From Pseudomonas fulva (GTDB lineage: Bacteria > Pseudomonadota > Gammaproteobacteria > Pseudomonadales > Pseudomonadaceae): a stretch of 64,000 bases of DNA. A program made the translations under genes and the position numbers. Each line of letters opens with the position of its first letter. Positions within the stretch are counted from its first letter, which is position 1. The notes under the pieces were generated by a model. That model searched no databases, had not been told where the DNA came from, and was given only the letters and a program-made list of their open reading frames with translations. This document shows positions 27,443-40,648 of this stretch, piece by piece. The stretch lies in contig NZ_CP082928.1 of NCBI RefSeq assembly GCF_023517795.1, positions 434,001 to 498,000 of the forward strand, in the 5' to 3' direction.

Positions 27443-30049
27443 TCAACGCTTGTCTTCGACCTTCCACTTGCCGCCGTCGAAGAACGCCTTCCAGCCAGTG
27501 GGCTTGCCGTCCACCTCGGTCTGTACGTATTGCTCCTTGGTCTTGCGGCTGTAGCGGATCACCGCCGCACGGCCTTCCGGATCGCGCGCCGGCGCATCGA
27601 ACAGGAAGTGGTACTTCGGATCGATCTCGTCCTTGTGCGGCAACAGCTCGAGTACCAGGGGTGCCCGGGTTTCGCGGTTCTTCGGGAACTGGCTGGCAGC
27701 CAGGAACAGCCCCGACGCGCCATCGCGCAGCACGTAGGTGTCCTCGACCTTCTCGCACTTGAGCTCCGGCATCTTCACCGCATCCATCTTGGGTGGCGCC
27801 GGCTCGCCGTTGCGCAGCAACTTGCGGGTGTTCTTGCATTCGCTGTTGGTACAGCCGAAGAACTTGCCGAAACGGCCGGTCTTGAGCTGCATCTGGCTGC
27901 CGCACTTGTCGCATTCCAGGCTCGGGCCCTCATAGCCCTTGATGCGGAACTGGCCCTGCTCGATTTCATAGCCCGCGCAATCCGGGTTGTTGCCGCAGAT
28001 ATGCAGTTTGCGGGTCTCGTCCAGCAGGTAGGCGTCCATCGCCGTGGCGCAGATCGGGCAGCGATGCTTGCCCAGCAGCACCCGCGATTCCGACTCGCCC
28101 TCGTCATCGGCGGCGATCTCGTCGCCCGGCACCAGGTTGATGGTGGCCTTGCAGCGCTCTTTCGGCGGCAGGGCGTAGCCCGAGCAACCGAGGAACACAC
28201 CGGTGGAGGCGGTACGGATCATCATCGGCCGGCCACATTCGCGGCACGGGATATCGGTCAGGGTCGGCGTGTTGGCGCGCATGCCGTTGTCGCCGTCGGC
28301 GGCCACTTCGAGCTTCTTCTTGAAGTCGCCGTAGAACTCGTCGAGCAGGTGCTTCCACTCGCGCTCGCCCTGGGCGACGTCATCGAGATTCTCTTCCATG
28401 CCGGCGGTGAAGCCGTAGTCCATCAGGTCGGCGAAGCTCTCGCTGAGGCGTTCGGTGACGATGTCGCCCATCTTCTCGGAATAGAAGCGGCGATTGTGCA
28501 GGGCCACGTAGCCGCGATCCTGGATGGTGGAAATGATCGCTGCATAGGTCGACGGACGGCCGATACCGCGCTTTTCCATTTCCTTGACCAGGCTGGCTTC
28601 CGAGTAGCGCGCCGGCGGCTTGGTGAAGTGCTGGCTGGGGTCGAGCTTGATCAGCTTGAGCGACTCGCGCTCCTTCATTTCCGGCAGCACGGCGTCGTCG
28701 CCCGGCTTACTCATCTGCGGCTGGGCACGGGTATAACCATCGAACTTGAGGATACGGCCCTTGGCGCGCAACTCGAACTGCGCGGCGGTGACGGTCACGG
28801 TGGTCGACAGGTATTCGGCCGGCGGCATCTGGCAGGCCACGAACTGGCGCCAGATCAGCTCGTACAGGCGCTCGGCGTCGCGCTCCATGCCGGACAGCTG
28901 GGTCGGTCGCAGGTTGACGTCCGAAGGTCGGATCGCCTCGTGCGCCTCCTGGGCGCCCTCCTTGCTCGAGTAGTAGTTGGGCTTTTGCGGCAAGTATTTG
29001 CTGCCGTACTCGCTGTCGATGAAGCCACGCACCATCTCGATGGCATCGGCCGACAGGTTGGTCGAGTCGGTACGCATGTAGGTGATGTAGCCGGCCTCGT
29101 AGAGACGCTGGGCCATCATCATGGTCTTCTTCACCCCGAAGCCCAGGCGCGTGCTGGCCGCTTGCTGCAGGGTGGAGGTGATGAACGGCGCGGTCGGCTT
29201 GCTGCTGGTCGGTTTGTCCTCGCGCTTGGCGACGCTGTAGCTCGACGCCTTGAGAGTCGCCAGCGCGGCCGTGGCCTGGGCTTCGTTCAGCGGTTTGAAG
29301 GCGGCGCCGTTCTCGCGCACCACTTCGAAGCGCACCTGGGCGTCCTTGGCAGTACCGAGGTCGGCGTGCACTTCCCAATATTCTTCGGGCACGAAGGCGC
29401 GGATTTCCTTCTCGCGTTCGACCACCAGCTTCACGGCCACCGACTGCACGCGGCCGGCCGACAGGCCACGGGCGATCTTCGCCCACAGCAGCGGCGAGAC
29501 CATGTAGCCCACCACGCGATCCAGGAAGCGGCGCGCCTGCTGGGCGTTGACGCGGTTGATGTCCAGCTCGCCCGGGGCGGAGAACGCTTCCTGGATGGCC
29601 TTCTTGGTGATCTCGTTGAACACCACGCGCTTGTAGCGGCTGTCATCGCCACCGATGGATTCGCGCAGGTGCCAGGCGATGGCTTCCCCCTCTCTATCCA
29701 AGTCGGTCGCGAGATAGATGGTATCGGCTTCCTTGGCCAGGCGGCGCAGTTCCTCGACCACCTTCTCCTTGCCGGGCAGGATTTCGTACTTGGCTTTCCA
29801 GCCGTGCTCCGGGTCGACGCCCATGCGCGCGAACAGCTGGCGCTTGGCCTTTTCCTTCGGCGACAGCGCCGGCGCCTCGCCTGCCGCTGCCTTGCCGCGC
29901 TTGGCAGGTTCCTTGGTAGCCGCCCCGCCGCTGGTGGGCAGGTCGCGGATATGGCCGATGCTCGACTTCACCACGTACTGGCTGCCCAGGTACTTGTTGA
30001 TGGTCTTGGCCTTGGCCGGGGATTCCACGATGACCAGCGATTTACCCAT
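27443..30049 (-). CDS. topA: DNA topoisomerase I
   Basis: Type IA topoisomerase that relaxes negative supercoils. It has 868 residues. The TOPRIM domain carries the acidic triad in ATDLDREGE (about 114-122), and the active-site tyrosine is Tyr324 in YMRTDS. Three C-terminal zinc ribbons are visible as CREC...CSGY, CPIC...CGNN and CDKC...CTNSECK patterns. I chose the ATG at 30047-30049, giving [16 protein letters not shown]; the upstream extension is leader. A promoter lies about 200 bases upstream. Confidence 0.97.
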   Translation of the reverse strand: MGKSLVIVESPAKAKTINKYLGSQYVVKSSIGHIRDLPTSGGAATKEPAKRGKAAAGEAPALSPKEKAKRQLFARMGVDPEHGWKAKYEILPGKEKVVEELRRLAKEADTIYLATDLDREGEAIAWHLRESIGGDDSRYKRVVFNEITKKAIQEAFSAPGELDINRVNAQQARRFLDRVVGYMVSPLLWAKIARGLSAGRVQSVAVKLVVEREKEIRAFVPEEYWEVHADLGTAKDAQVRFEVVRENGAAFKPLNEAQATAALATLKASSYSVAKREDKPTSSKPTAPFITSTLQQAASTRLGFGVKKTMMMAQRLYEAGYITYMRTDSTNLSADAIEMVRGFIDSEYGSKYLPQKPNYYSSKEGAQEAHEAIRPSDVNLRPTQLSGMERDAERLYELIWRQFVACQMPPAEYLSTTVTVTAAQFELRAKGRILKFDGYTRAQPQMSKPGDDAVLPEMKERESLKLIKLDPSQHFTKPPARYSEASLVKEMEKRGIGRPSTYAAIISTIQDRGYVALHNRRFYSEKMGDIVTERLSESFADLMDYGFTAGMEENLDDVAQGEREWKHLLDEFYGDFKKKLEVAADGDNGMRANTPTLTDIPCRECGRPMMIRTASTGVFLGCSGYALPPKERCKATINLVPGDEIAADDEGESESRVLLGKHRCPICATAMDAYLLDETRKLHICGNNPDCAGYEIEQGQFRIKGYEGPSLECDKCGSQMQLKTGRFGKFFGCTNSECKNTRKLLRNGEPAPPKMDAVKMPELKCEKVEDTYVLRDGASGLFLAASQFPKNRETRAPLVLELLPHKDEIDPKYHFLFDAPARDPEGRAAVIRYSRKTKEQYVQTEVDGKPTGWKAFFDGGKWKVEDKR

Positions 30050-30252
30050 GGATTGGAAAATTCCTGAAATTCGGTAGGTGAACGGCGACAGGCGCCTGAA
30101 AACACTGTTGGGCGTATCGAGTCGACGCGTAACGCATCGACGATGAAGGCGCCCGCTCGATGGAGCGAACGCGAGAAGCGTGGTGCTGCCGCGGACCAGA
30201 GAGGTGCTTTTGCACACCTGCGATTGCCCTGCGTTCAGCTTTGGCCCCGCTA

Positions 30253-30280
30253 TATATAGTGGCGGTCAAGGCAAGGTCAA
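30253..30280 (-). promoter_or_regulatory. Predicted sigma-70 promoter of topA
   Basis: On the minus strand TTGACC (30280-30275) and TATATA (30258-30253) are spaced by 16 bases. The -10 lies in a CTATATATAG palindrome, and a second TTGACC follows 11 bases after the first. The implied leader before topA is about 200 bases. Confidence 0.6.
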
Positions 30281-30304
30281 GGGCGACCGCTTCCTGAGGT
30301 GCCC

Positions 30305-30544
30305 TCAGGGGCGACTGAAAACGCTCGCTTCGGCCTCGACCAAAGCAAAGCGTGGAACCCGCTCGCCGTCCAGTTCCACCTCGCCGGTGAACATTGCCAG
30401 CGGTCGCACCCAGAGGCCGAATTCGCCATACAGCGCCTGGTAGACGACCACTTCCTCTTCGCTCTCCGAGTGCCTGGCCACGCCCAGCACACGGTACTCG
30501 GGACCTTTGTAATGACGGTAGAGACCGGGTTGCAGCGACATCAT
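30305..30544 (-). CDS. DUF1653-family small protein
   Basis: Protein of 79 residues with the family core GLYRHYKGPEYRVLGVARHSE, then VVVYQALYGEFGLWVRPLAMFTGEVE. DUF1653 proteins have a small SH3-like beta fold and no established function. Two adjacent ATGs (30544 and 30541) follow AGGAA; the second may be the true start. It is a single gene between topA and fadA on the same strand, with the fadBA terminator upstream. Confidence 0.88.
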   Translation of the reverse strand: MMSLQPGLYRHYKGPEYRVLGVARHSESEEEVVVYQALYGEFGLWVRPLAMFTGEVELDGERVPRFALVEAEASVFSRP

Positions 30545-30640
30545 TCAATTTCCTGGAAAATTTTTCGTCCGATACGAAGGAACGACCTCGGCAAGTGTCC
30601 GACGATCCGCCCCGCTGGCCTCCCCACTTGCCGGAGCGCC

Positions 30641-30672
30641 AAAAAACAAAAACCGGGGCAGAAGCCCCGGTT
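30641..30672 (-). terminator. Terminator of fadBA
   Basis: Read leftwards, the stem AACCGGGGC / GCCCCGGTT with a four-base loop is followed by a T-rich run (TTTGTTTTTT). It lies about 75 bases after the fadA stop. Confidence 0.88.
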
Positions 30673-30744
30673 GTGCAACCTGTACAGCGGATTGGAAAGA
30701 ACCGCTGCGCCACCTTTATATAACGCAGCAGTCCAGGCGAATCC

Positions 30745-34098
<3,354 letters not shown>

Positions 34099-34532
34099 CA
34101 ACTGATCTCCACGCTAAGGGAATCTGAACAGTACACACCGGAGCCAACCGGCTGACTCACGCCACCAGACAACGTAGACGAAAATCGGCTACCCACCGAT
34201 GCGGTATCGGACTGAATTGGGCATTGCCGACAAGACAAACACTCAATTCATACGCCCGTTTGATTTGGGTGAACACACCTTCACGGAAAAGCCTGCGATT
34301 GTCAATCGACGTTATGTAGCCAGGTGCGGCCGGCACTACGCAGACCATACAGTCACATGCCCGGGTAGCGAAAAGCCGATCATCCGCGTCGATATCCCAT
34401 CATTCGGCAGGTGCCGCTGGCCCGTTCGTGACCGCTAGCCAAAACCCCGGGCCAAGGGTAGAGTCGCGGCCATTCGGCTGCCACCGAATGACCAAAAACA
34501 ACAAGAACGAGCGCCTACACCGAGGTTCCCGC
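34099..34532. other. Gene-free region upstream of fadB (434 bases)
   Basis: The region separates fadB from the PilJ-like gene, which diverge, and is more AT-rich than its flanks. It must hold the fadBA promoter. The PsrA half-sites CAAAC (34236-34240) and GTTTG (34258-34262) occur here but 17 bases apart, much wider than the usual 2-4. Open frames of 63 and 79 codons cross it on opposite strands without a ribosome site or recognisable product, so I do not call them genes. Confidence 0.6.
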
Positions 34533-35351
34533 ATGCCAACTCACTTGCGTGCCGTCTCTCTGCGTGCCCTTCTGCTTGCTGCCCTGCTGATACCCACAGC
34601 GGCCTTCGCCAACACCACCGGCGACCTCAAGCACCTGCAGACCTTCCATCTCGCCATCCAGAAAAGCCTGGGCGACTTCTACATGTACAACAGCATGGAA
34701 GGCGACCAGCGCTATGCACGAATGATCGACGCCTCCCGCCAGCAGGCGCACGAGCAGCTCGGCAAGCTGGCCAACCTGGCCGACGTGGGCGCCGCCCGCC
34801 TGCAGACGCAACTGCAGCGACAATGGCAGCGTTACGACGGAGAACTGACGACCTTGATGGCGGCGCTGCAGAAGCAGGGCTACACGGACCTGCAGCCGGT
34901 CGCGGACCTGGCTGCCCGTAACCGTCAGGTACTGGAAACGGCCCAGGCGCTTTACGAGGCGCTGCACCGCATGGATGGCAACGCCATCAGCGAGCAGATG
35001 GCGGCCACCCGCGAACTCAGCGTGCTGATGCAGAGCATCGCGGTGAACTACGCGGCGCGCAGCGCTTCGGTGGGGGCCAGCTTCTCGGGCGACAGCAGCG
35101 AGCGGCCCATCGAGGAACTGGTCGGCGACTTTTCCATGCGCCTGGCTGCGCTGCGCAACCAGGCAGGCAACAGCGCGGCGATCAACACCACGCTCGACGG
35201 CGTGGCGACCAAATGGCGCTATATCGAAGGCTCGCTGCGCAATTACAACGAAAAGAGCGTGCCCTTCCTGGTCAATAAGTATTCGGACAGCATCATCCGC
35301 AGCCTGGCGGACGTCGACACGCTGTACGCGCAGCCGGGCGGCGCTTCATGA
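34533..35351 (+). CDS. Exported helical protein, PilJ N-terminal-like
   Basis: Protein of 272 residues with a signal peptide (about 1-26, ending AAFA). The mature part is almost all helix. The C-terminal segment KWRYIEGSLRNYNEKSVPFLV followed by KYSDSIIRSLADVDTLY resembles the ligand-sensing N-terminal domain of type IV pili chemotaxis transducers (PilJ). It has no membrane anchor or signalling domain, so it would be a stand-alone periplasmic version. I chose the ATG after CGAGG at eight bases; the longer frame gives no signal peptide at its start. The role is unknown. Confidence 0.75.
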   Translation: MPTHLRAVSLRALLLAALLIPTAAFANTTGDLKHLQTFHLAIQKSLGDFYMYNSMEGDQRYARMIDASRQQAHEQLGKLANLADVGAARLQTQLQRQWQRYDGELTTLMAALQKQGYTDLQPVADLAARNRQVLETAQALYEALHRMDGNAISEQMAATRELSVLMQSIAVNYAARSASVGASFSGDSSERPIEELVGDFSMRLAALRNQAGNSAAINTTLDGVATKWRYIEGSLRNYNEKSVPFLVNKYSDSIIRSLADVDTLYAQPGGAS

Positions 35352-35380
35352 GCGGGTGCGGCGCCGGCTCGACAATTGAG

Positions 35381-35818
35381 TCAGGCACGGGCCTTGAGAA
35401 AGTCGGCGATCGCCGGCAAGGCTTCGGGTTGGGCCCGCTCCCCCCAGAACAGCGCGATCATCTGCGGCGTGGCCTCGGCCTTGTAGACGTCGGCCGGCAG
35501 CGTTGCCAGTTGCGCGGCCAGCGCCACGTCCGTGCAGGGCTCCTGCCATTTGTTCAGCCACTGGCCCGGCTCGCGCTGCCAGTAGCACCAACTGTCCTGG
35601 CGCCCACGGGGGCGTGGACTGTGGTACTGCGGGCAGGGGTTGGGCGGCGTCTTGCCCAGCCAGTACGGCCATTCCTCGCGGGCCAGCTGCATCGCCAGGC
35701 CCAGGCGCCGCGCCTGCAGGCGCACGTCCATCTGCCCGCGCTGGCGACGCGACGGCACCAGCCAGACCAGCGGGCTGAGGGCCAGGACCAGCAGGCCCAG
35801 AACGATCCATCCCGTCAT
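35381..35818 (-). CDS. Conserved membrane-anchored hypothetical protein
   Basis: Protein of 145 residues with an N-terminal membrane helix (about 3-21) followed by a basic stretch and a soluble domain rich in Trp and Pro. The pattern PYWLGKTPPNPCPQYH...CYWQREPGQWLNKWQEPC has three or four cysteines. The topology places the soluble part either in the cytoplasm with a signal anchor or in the periplasm. It converges with the PilJ-like gene and diverges from the Usp gene. I do not recognise a function. Confidence 0.75.
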   Translation of the reverse strand: MTGWIVLGLLVLALSPLVWLVPSRRQRGQMDVRLQARRLGLAMQLAREEWPYWLGKTPPNPCPQYHSPRPRGRQDSWCYWQREPGQWLNKWQEPCTDVALAAQLATLPADVYKAEATPQMIALFWGERAQPEALPAIADFLKARA

Positions 35819-35905
35819 AAGTTCTATCTCGACTGCGCAACCTGTGGTAAATGCTCAAACCAGCCATACTTGAAATCACTGGTCACCCTTGTAAGGAGAC
35901 AACCC

Positions 35906-36349
35906 ATGTCCTACCAGCACATTCTGGTCGCCGTCGATCTGACCGAGGAGTGCGACCCGGTAATGAAGCGCGCCCAGGCTCTGGCCGGCAGCACACAGGC
36001 CAAGCTGTCCGTGGTGCATATCGTCGAGCCGATGGCCATGGCCTTCGGCGGTGACGTGCCGATGGACCTGTCGATGCTGCAACAGCAGCAGTTCGAACAG
36101 GCCAAGGAGCGCCTCGACGCCTTTGCCATCAAATACCCGCAACTCAGCGCCGAAAGCCGCCACCTGGCCTACGGCCAACCGCGCCAGGAAATCCACCGCC
36201 TGGCCGCCGAACAGCACTGCGACCTGATCATCGTCGGCAGCCATGGCCGCCATGGCCTGGCCCTGCTGCTCGGCTCCACCGCCAACGACGTGCTGCATGG
36301 TGCACCGTGCGACGTCCTGGCCGTAAGCCTCAAGAAGCCTTCGGCCTGA
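35906..36349 (+). CDS. Universal stress protein (UspA family)
   Basis: Cytoplasmic protein of 147 residues with a single Usp domain. The N-terminal strand HILVAVDLTEE and the C-terminal GSHGRHGLALLLGSTANDVLHGAPCDVL show the ATP-binding G-2x-G-9x-G(S/T) pattern. Such proteins help survival in stress and, in Pseudomonas, in anaerobic starvation. It has a good ribosome site (AAGGAG). I found no Anr box upstream, so anaerobic control is not supported. It is a single gene followed by a hairpin. Confidence 0.92.
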   Translation: MSYQHILVAVDLTEECDPVMKRAQALAGSTQAKLSVVHIVEPMAMAFGGDVPMDLSMLQQQQFEQAKERLDAFAIKYPQLSAESRHLAYGQPRQEIHRLAAEQHCDLIIVGSHGRHGLALLLGSTANDVLHGAPCDVLAVSLKKPSA

Positions 36350-36361
36350 TCAGCCCCGGCA

Positions 36362-36391
36362 GATGACGCCGGGCACTGGCCCGGCGTCATC
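36362..36391. terminator. Hairpin between usp gene and ABC-F gene
   Basis: A perfect 13-base stem GATGACGCCGGGC / GCCCGGCGTCATC with a four-base loop lies between two converging genes. There is no T run on either side, so termination is likely but not canonical. Confidence 0.6.
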
Positions 36392-36425
36392 GCATCCGAT
36401 CCTTCCCGCGCGGCGCCCTCGCTTT

Positions 36426-38354
36426 TTAGCCTTCCAGCTCAGCCCAACGCTCGATCAACTGTTCCAGCTCCTGCTGCTTTTCCTGCAGCTGCGCCAGCAC
36501 CGCGGCGGTCTGCTCGGCCGGCTGCTGATAGAACGCCGGATCGGCAATCTTCGCCTCCAGGGCGGCAATCGCCTGCTCGGCGGCATCGATCATTTCGGGC
36601 ATGGCGTCCAGCTCGCGCTGGTGCTTGTAGCTGAGCTTCTTCCTGGCCGTCGGTGCAGCAGCGGCAGTCTCGGCGACCGGCGCTTCGGCCACGGGCGTTT
36701 CGACGATGGCCGAACCCAACTCGGCCTTGCCCGACTTGCTCTCGCCCACGCCCAGTAGGCGCGGCGAGCCGCCCTGGCGCAACCAGTCCTGGTAGCCGCC
36801 GACGTACTCACGCACCTTGCCCTCGCCTTCGAAGACCAGGGTGCTGGTCACCACGTTGTCGAGGAAGGCCCGGTCGTGGCTGACCATCAGCACGGTGCCC
36901 TTGAAGTTCGACAGCACTTCCTCGAGCAACTCCAGGGTTTCCACGTCGAGGTCGTTGGTCGGTTCGTCGAGCACCAGCAGGTTGGCGGGCTTGCTGAACA
37001 GCTTGGCCAGCAGCAGGCGGGCACGTTCCCCCCCGGACAACGCCTTGACCGGCGTGCGGGCACGCTGCGGGCTGAACAGGAAGTCGCCCAGGTAGCTCAG
37101 CACATGGCGATTCTGGCCATCGATCTCGATGAAATCGCGGCCTTCGGAAATATTGTCGATGACGGTCTTTTCCACATCGAGCTGGTGGCGCAATTGGTCG
37201 AAGTAGGCCACTTCGATCTTGGTGCCCTGCTCCACCTTGCCGGCGGTCGGCTGCAAGCCGTCGAGCATCAGCTTGAGCAGCGTGGTCTTGCCCGTGCCGT
37301 TGGCGCCGAGCAGGCCGATGCGGTCGCCGCGCTGCAGCACCATGGAGAAATCCTTGATCAGCAGCGGGCCGCCCGGATGGGCGAAGCTGACGTTCTCCAG
37401 CACCATCACCTGCTTGCCGGACTTGTCCGCCACATCCAGCTGGATATTGGCCTTGCCGGTGCGCTCACGACGCTCGCTGCGCTCGACGCGCAGCGCCTTG
37501 AGGGCGCGCACGCGACCTTCGTTACGGGTACGACGAGCCTTGATGCCCTGGCGGATCCACACCTCTTCCTGGGCCAGTTTCTTGTCGAACAGCGCATTGG
37601 CGGTTTCTTCGGCGGCCAGCGCGGCCTCCTTGTGCACCAGGAAGCTGGCGTAGTCGCCGTTCCAGTCGATCAGGCCGCCGCGGTCCAGCTCGAGGATGCG
37701 CGTGGCCAGGCTCTGCAGGAAGGCCCGGTCGTGGGTGATGAACAGCACGGCGCCCTGGAAATCCTTGATGGCCTCTTCGAGCCAGGCGATGGCGCCGATG
37801 TCCAGGTGGTTGGTGGGCTCGTCGAGCAGCAACAGGTCGGGCTCGCTGACCAGCGCCTGGGCCAGCAGCACGCGACGGCGCCAGCCACCGGAAAGCTCGG
37901 CCAGGGTCTTGTCGGCCGGCAGCTGCAGGCGGCTCAGGGTGCTGTCGACCAGTTGCTGCAGACGCCAGCCATCCTTCGCCTCCAGCTCCTGCTGCACGTG
38001 CATGAGCTTGTTCAGGTCTTCTTCGGTCACGCAGTTCTGCGCCAGGTGATGGTACTGGGCAAGCAGATCACCCACGCCGTCGAGGCCCTGGGCGACCACA
38101 TCGAACACCGTGCGGCCATCGGCCACCGGCAGCTCCTGGGGCAGTTCGCCGATCTTCAGCCCCGGCGCTCGCCAGATGGCACCGTCGTCGGGTTTCTGCT
38201 GATCGTTGACCAGCTTGAGCATGCTCGACTTGCCGGTGCCGTTACGGCCGATGATGCACACCCGCTCGCCGCGGGCGATCTGCCAAGACACCTTGTCCAG
38301 CAGCGGCATGGCGCCAAAGGCCAGGGAAACATCGGTGAACTTGAGCAGGGTCAT
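36426..38354 (-). CDS. ABC-F family ATPase (Uup/YheS-like)
   Basis: Soluble protein of 642 residues with two ABC ATPase domains and no membrane part, as in ABC-F proteins that act on ribosomes. The first Walker A is GRNGTGKS (about 36-43), the second GANGTGKT. Two signature motifs (LSGGWRRR, LSGGERAR) and two Walker B (LLLDEPTNHLD, LVLDEPTNDLD) are present. A linker of about 80 residues rich in Arg separates them, and the C-terminus is a coiled coil (KQQELEQLIERWAEL). By layout it is closest to Uup. I chose the ATG at 38354, giving MTLLKFTDVSLAFG. Confidence 0.93.
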   Translation of the reverse strand: MTLLKFTDVSLAFGAMPLLDKVSWQIARGERVCIIGRNGTGKSSMLKLVNDQQKPDDGAIWRAPGLKIGELPQELPVADGRTVFDVVAQGLDGVGDLLAQYHHLAQNCVTEEDLNKLMHVQQELEAKDGWRLQQLVDSTLSRLQLPADKTLAELSGGWRRRVLLAQALVSEPDLLLLDEPTNHLDIGAIAWLEEAIKDFQGAVLFITHDRAFLQSLATRILELDRGGLIDWNGDYASFLVHKEAALAAEETANALFDKKLAQEEVWIRQGIKARRTRNEGRVRALKALRVERSERRERTGKANIQLDVADKSGKQVMVLENVSFAHPGGPLLIKDFSMVLQRGDRIGLLGANGTGKTTLLKLMLDGLQPTAGKVEQGTKIEVAYFDQLRHQLDVEKTVIDNISEGRDFIEIDGQNRHVLSYLGDFLFSPQRARTPVKALSGGERARLLLAKLFSKPANLLVLDEPTNDLDVETLELLEEVLSNFKGTVLMVSHDRAFLDNVVTSTLVFEGEGKVREYVGGYQDWLRQGGSPRLLGVGESKSGKAELGSAIVETPVAEAPVAETAAAAPTARKKLSYKHQRELDAMPEMIDAAEQAIAALEAKIADPAFYQQPAEQTAAVLAQLQEKQQELEQLIERWAELEG

Positions 38355-38718
38355 CAGGGTTGCCTCGACAATACGCAGGAGTGGTGGGCGAAAGCCTGGG
38401 GCGCGACCTGGGGCTCGCTGCTGCCGACCACGAAACTGATCTGGCCGGCACGCGCCAGCCAAAAACGGGCGCGTATTCTAACCGAGAAGACCCTCGGCGT
38501 CTGTCGGCCTCGGCCGCCGGCCATCGATGTGACATAAACAGACATGCGCCAGGCACCGGCGGCCCTTTCGCGGCACGCCGGCAAAAGGCTAAGCTAGCGA
38601 CCATTGCCGCCGCGCCTGAAGATGCCCGCATCGCCGCGGCGCACGCCGCCCCAAGGGCACATCAGGCGACCGGCACCAGCCAGGTCGCGCCCGCTCACGA
38701 GATGACCCCGGAAGTGCC
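38355..38718. other. Gene-free region between ABC-F gene and slt (364 bases)
   Basis: A divergent promoter region. A TAGAAT hexamer lies on the minus strand at 38480-38475, about 120 bases before the ABC-F start, but no matching -35 is clear. A GC-rich stretch follows before slt, with no obvious promoter. Long open frames cross it on both strands, but these are GC-rich chance frames lacking ribosome sites. Confidence 0.5.
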
Positions 38719-40644
38719 ATGCGCTGTCGTTTGCCCAGTCTGCTGTCCTGCCTGATCCTTTGCGCCGCCACCTCCACGCTCAGCCAGGCCGCGAGCCTGC
38801 AGCAGCAGCGTCAGTACTACGACGAGGCCAAGGCTGCACTCGCCAAGGGCGACAAGGGGCCTTACCAACGCTACGCCAGCGCGTTGCGCGATTACCCGCT
38901 GACGCCCTACCTGGCCTATGACGAGCTGACCGCCCGCCTGAAGTCGGCCAGCAACCAGGAAATCGAAGGCTTTCTCGCCGCCCACGGTGACCTGCCCCAG
39001 GCCAGCTGGATGAAGTTGCGCTGGCTGCGCTGGCTCGCCGAGCGTGGCGAATGGCAGACCTTCGCCAAGTACTACGACCCGGGGCTGAACTTCACCGAGC
39101 TGGACTGCCTGAACGGCCAGCGCCAGTTGGCCCAGGGCCAGACCGCCGAAGGTTATGCCACGGCCGAAAAACTCTGGCTGGTCGGCAAATCCCAGCCCGA
39201 AGCCTGTGACCGCCTGTTCGATCGCTGGGCCGCCGAAGGCCAACTGACCGAACAACGCCGCTGGCAGCGCGCCAAACTGGCCGCCGAAGCGCGCAACTAC
39301 AGCCTGGCGACCTTTCTGAGCAAGGACCTGCCGACCCTGAGCAACCACGGCAAGCTGCTCGTGGACGTCGCCCAGAAACCGCAGATGCTCACCCAGACCG
39401 CACGCTTCACGCCGGCCGACGACGCCATGGGCGACGTGGTCAGCCTCGGCCTGCGCCGCCTCGCCCGCCAGGACCCGGAACAGGCCCTGAGCCTGCTCGA
39501 AGGCTACTCGCAGCGCATGCGCTTTTCCGAGCAGGAGAAGGTCGCCATCGCCAACGAGATCGGCCTGACCCTGGCGCGCCGCTTCGACCCGCGCGCGCTC
39601 GACGTGATGGCCAAGTACGACCCCAACCTGCGCGACGACACCGTCAGTGAGTGGCGCGCCCGCCTGCTGCTGCGCCTGGGCCGCTGGGACGACGCCTACA
39701 AGCTGATCAGCCGCATGCCCGAGTCTTTGGCCAGCACCAACCGCTGGCGCTACTGGCAGGCGCGCAGCCTGCAACTGGCCCAGCCCAACGGCAAGGCCGC
39801 CCAGCCGCTGTTCCACGAGCTGGCCAAGGAGCGCGACTTCTACGGTTTCATGGCCGCCGATCAGGTCAAGGAACCCTACTACCTGAAGAACGCGCCCCTG
39901 CAGTTGAGTCCGGCGGTGATCAACAAGGTGCGCAACGCGCCGGGTATCCGCCGCGCCATGGAATTCCACGACCGCGGCCAGATCGTCGAAGGCCGTCGCG
40001 AGTGGTACCACGCCAGCCGCCATTTCGACCGCGACGAACTGGTCGCCCAGGCGCGCCTGGCCTATGACATGCAGTGGTATTTCCCGGCGATCCGCACCAT
40101 CAGCCAGGCCAAGTACTGGGATGATCTGGACATCCGCTTCCCCATGGCCCATCGCGAACCGCTGACCGCCGAGGCCAAGAAACGCGGCCTGCACTCGAGC
40201 TGGGTATTCGCCATCACCCGCCAGGAAAGCGGCTTCATGGCCGACGCCAAGTCCCCCGTCGGCGCCATGGGCCTGATGCAGGTGATGCCCGCCACCGCCA
40301 AGGAGACCGCACGCAAGTTCGGCATTCCCTTGAGCAACCCGAACAACGCGCTGCTGCCCAGCGTCAACATCCAGCTGGGCGCCGCCTACCTGAGCCAGAT
40401 CTACGGCCAGTTCAACGGCAACCGGGTGCTGGCCTCGGCCGCCTACAACGCCGGGCCCGGCCGCGTGCGCCAGTGGCTGCGCGGCGCCGACCACCTGGCC
40501 TATGACGTGTGGGTGGAAAACATTCCCTTCAACGAGACCCGCCAGTACGTGCAGAACGTGCTGTCCTACGCGGTGATCTACGGCGACAAGCTCAATGCGC
40601 CCCAGCCCCTGGTGGGCTGGCACGAGCGTTATTTCGACCAGTAA
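38719..40644 (+). CDS. slt: Soluble lytic murein transglycosylase
   Basis: Periplasmic family 1 lytic transglycosylase that cleaves the MurNAc-GlcNAc bond to give 1,6-anhydromuropeptides, the substrates recycled through NagZ. It has 641 residues: signal peptide (about 1-25, ending SQAA), a long helical U-shaped domain, a linker, and a catalytic domain with Glu503 in RQESGFMADAKSPVGAMGLMQ, then NIQLGAAYL and AYNAGPGRV. All family motifs are intact. It is monocistronic and followed by a heptad repeat. Confidence 0.95.
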   Translation: MRCRLPSLLSCLILCAATSTLSQAASLQQQRQYYDEAKAALAKGDKGPYQRYASALRDYPLTPYLAYDELTARLKSASNQEIEGFLAAHGDLPQASWMKLRWLRWLAERGEWQTFAKYYDPGLNFTELDCLNGQRQLAQGQTAEGYATAEKLWLVGKSQPEACDRLFDRWAAEGQLTEQRRWQRAKLAAEARNYSLATFLSKDLPTLSNHGKLLVDVAQKPQMLTQTARFTPADDAMGDVVSLGLRRLARQDPEQALSLLEGYSQRMRFSEQEKVAIANEIGLTLARRFDPRALDVMAKYDPNLRDDTVSEWRARLLLRLGRWDDAYKLISRMPESLASTNRWRYWQARSLQLAQPNGKAAQPLFHELAKERDFYGFMAADQVKEPYYLKNAPLQLSPAVINKVRNAPGIRRAMEFHDRGQIVEGRREWYHASRHFDRDELVAQARLAYDMQWYFPAIRTISQAKYWDDLDIRFPMAHREPLTAEAKKRGLHSSWVFAITRQESGFMADAKSPVGAMGLMQVMPATAKETARKFGIPLSNPNNALLPSVNIQLGAAYLSQIYGQFNGNRVLASAAYNAGPGRVRQWLRGADHLAYDVWVENIPFNETRQYVQNVLSYAVIYGDKLNAPQPLVGWHERYFDQ

Positions 40645-40648
40645 GGCA

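Noticed and set aside
27362..30067. Open frame of 901 codons on the plus strand opposite topA
   Set aside because: Antisense shadow of TopA, with the His/Gln/Gly-rich composition of a mirrored GC-rich gene and no conserved motif.
34157..34438. Two short opposite-strand frames (63 and 79 codons) upstream of fadB
   Set aside because: No ribosome site, no signal or domain, and they overlap each other in the promoter region.
35821..35905. Anr box before the universal stress protein gene
   Set aside because: TTGAAATCACTGG near 35870 has a single FNR-like half-site only, so anaerobic control is not supported.
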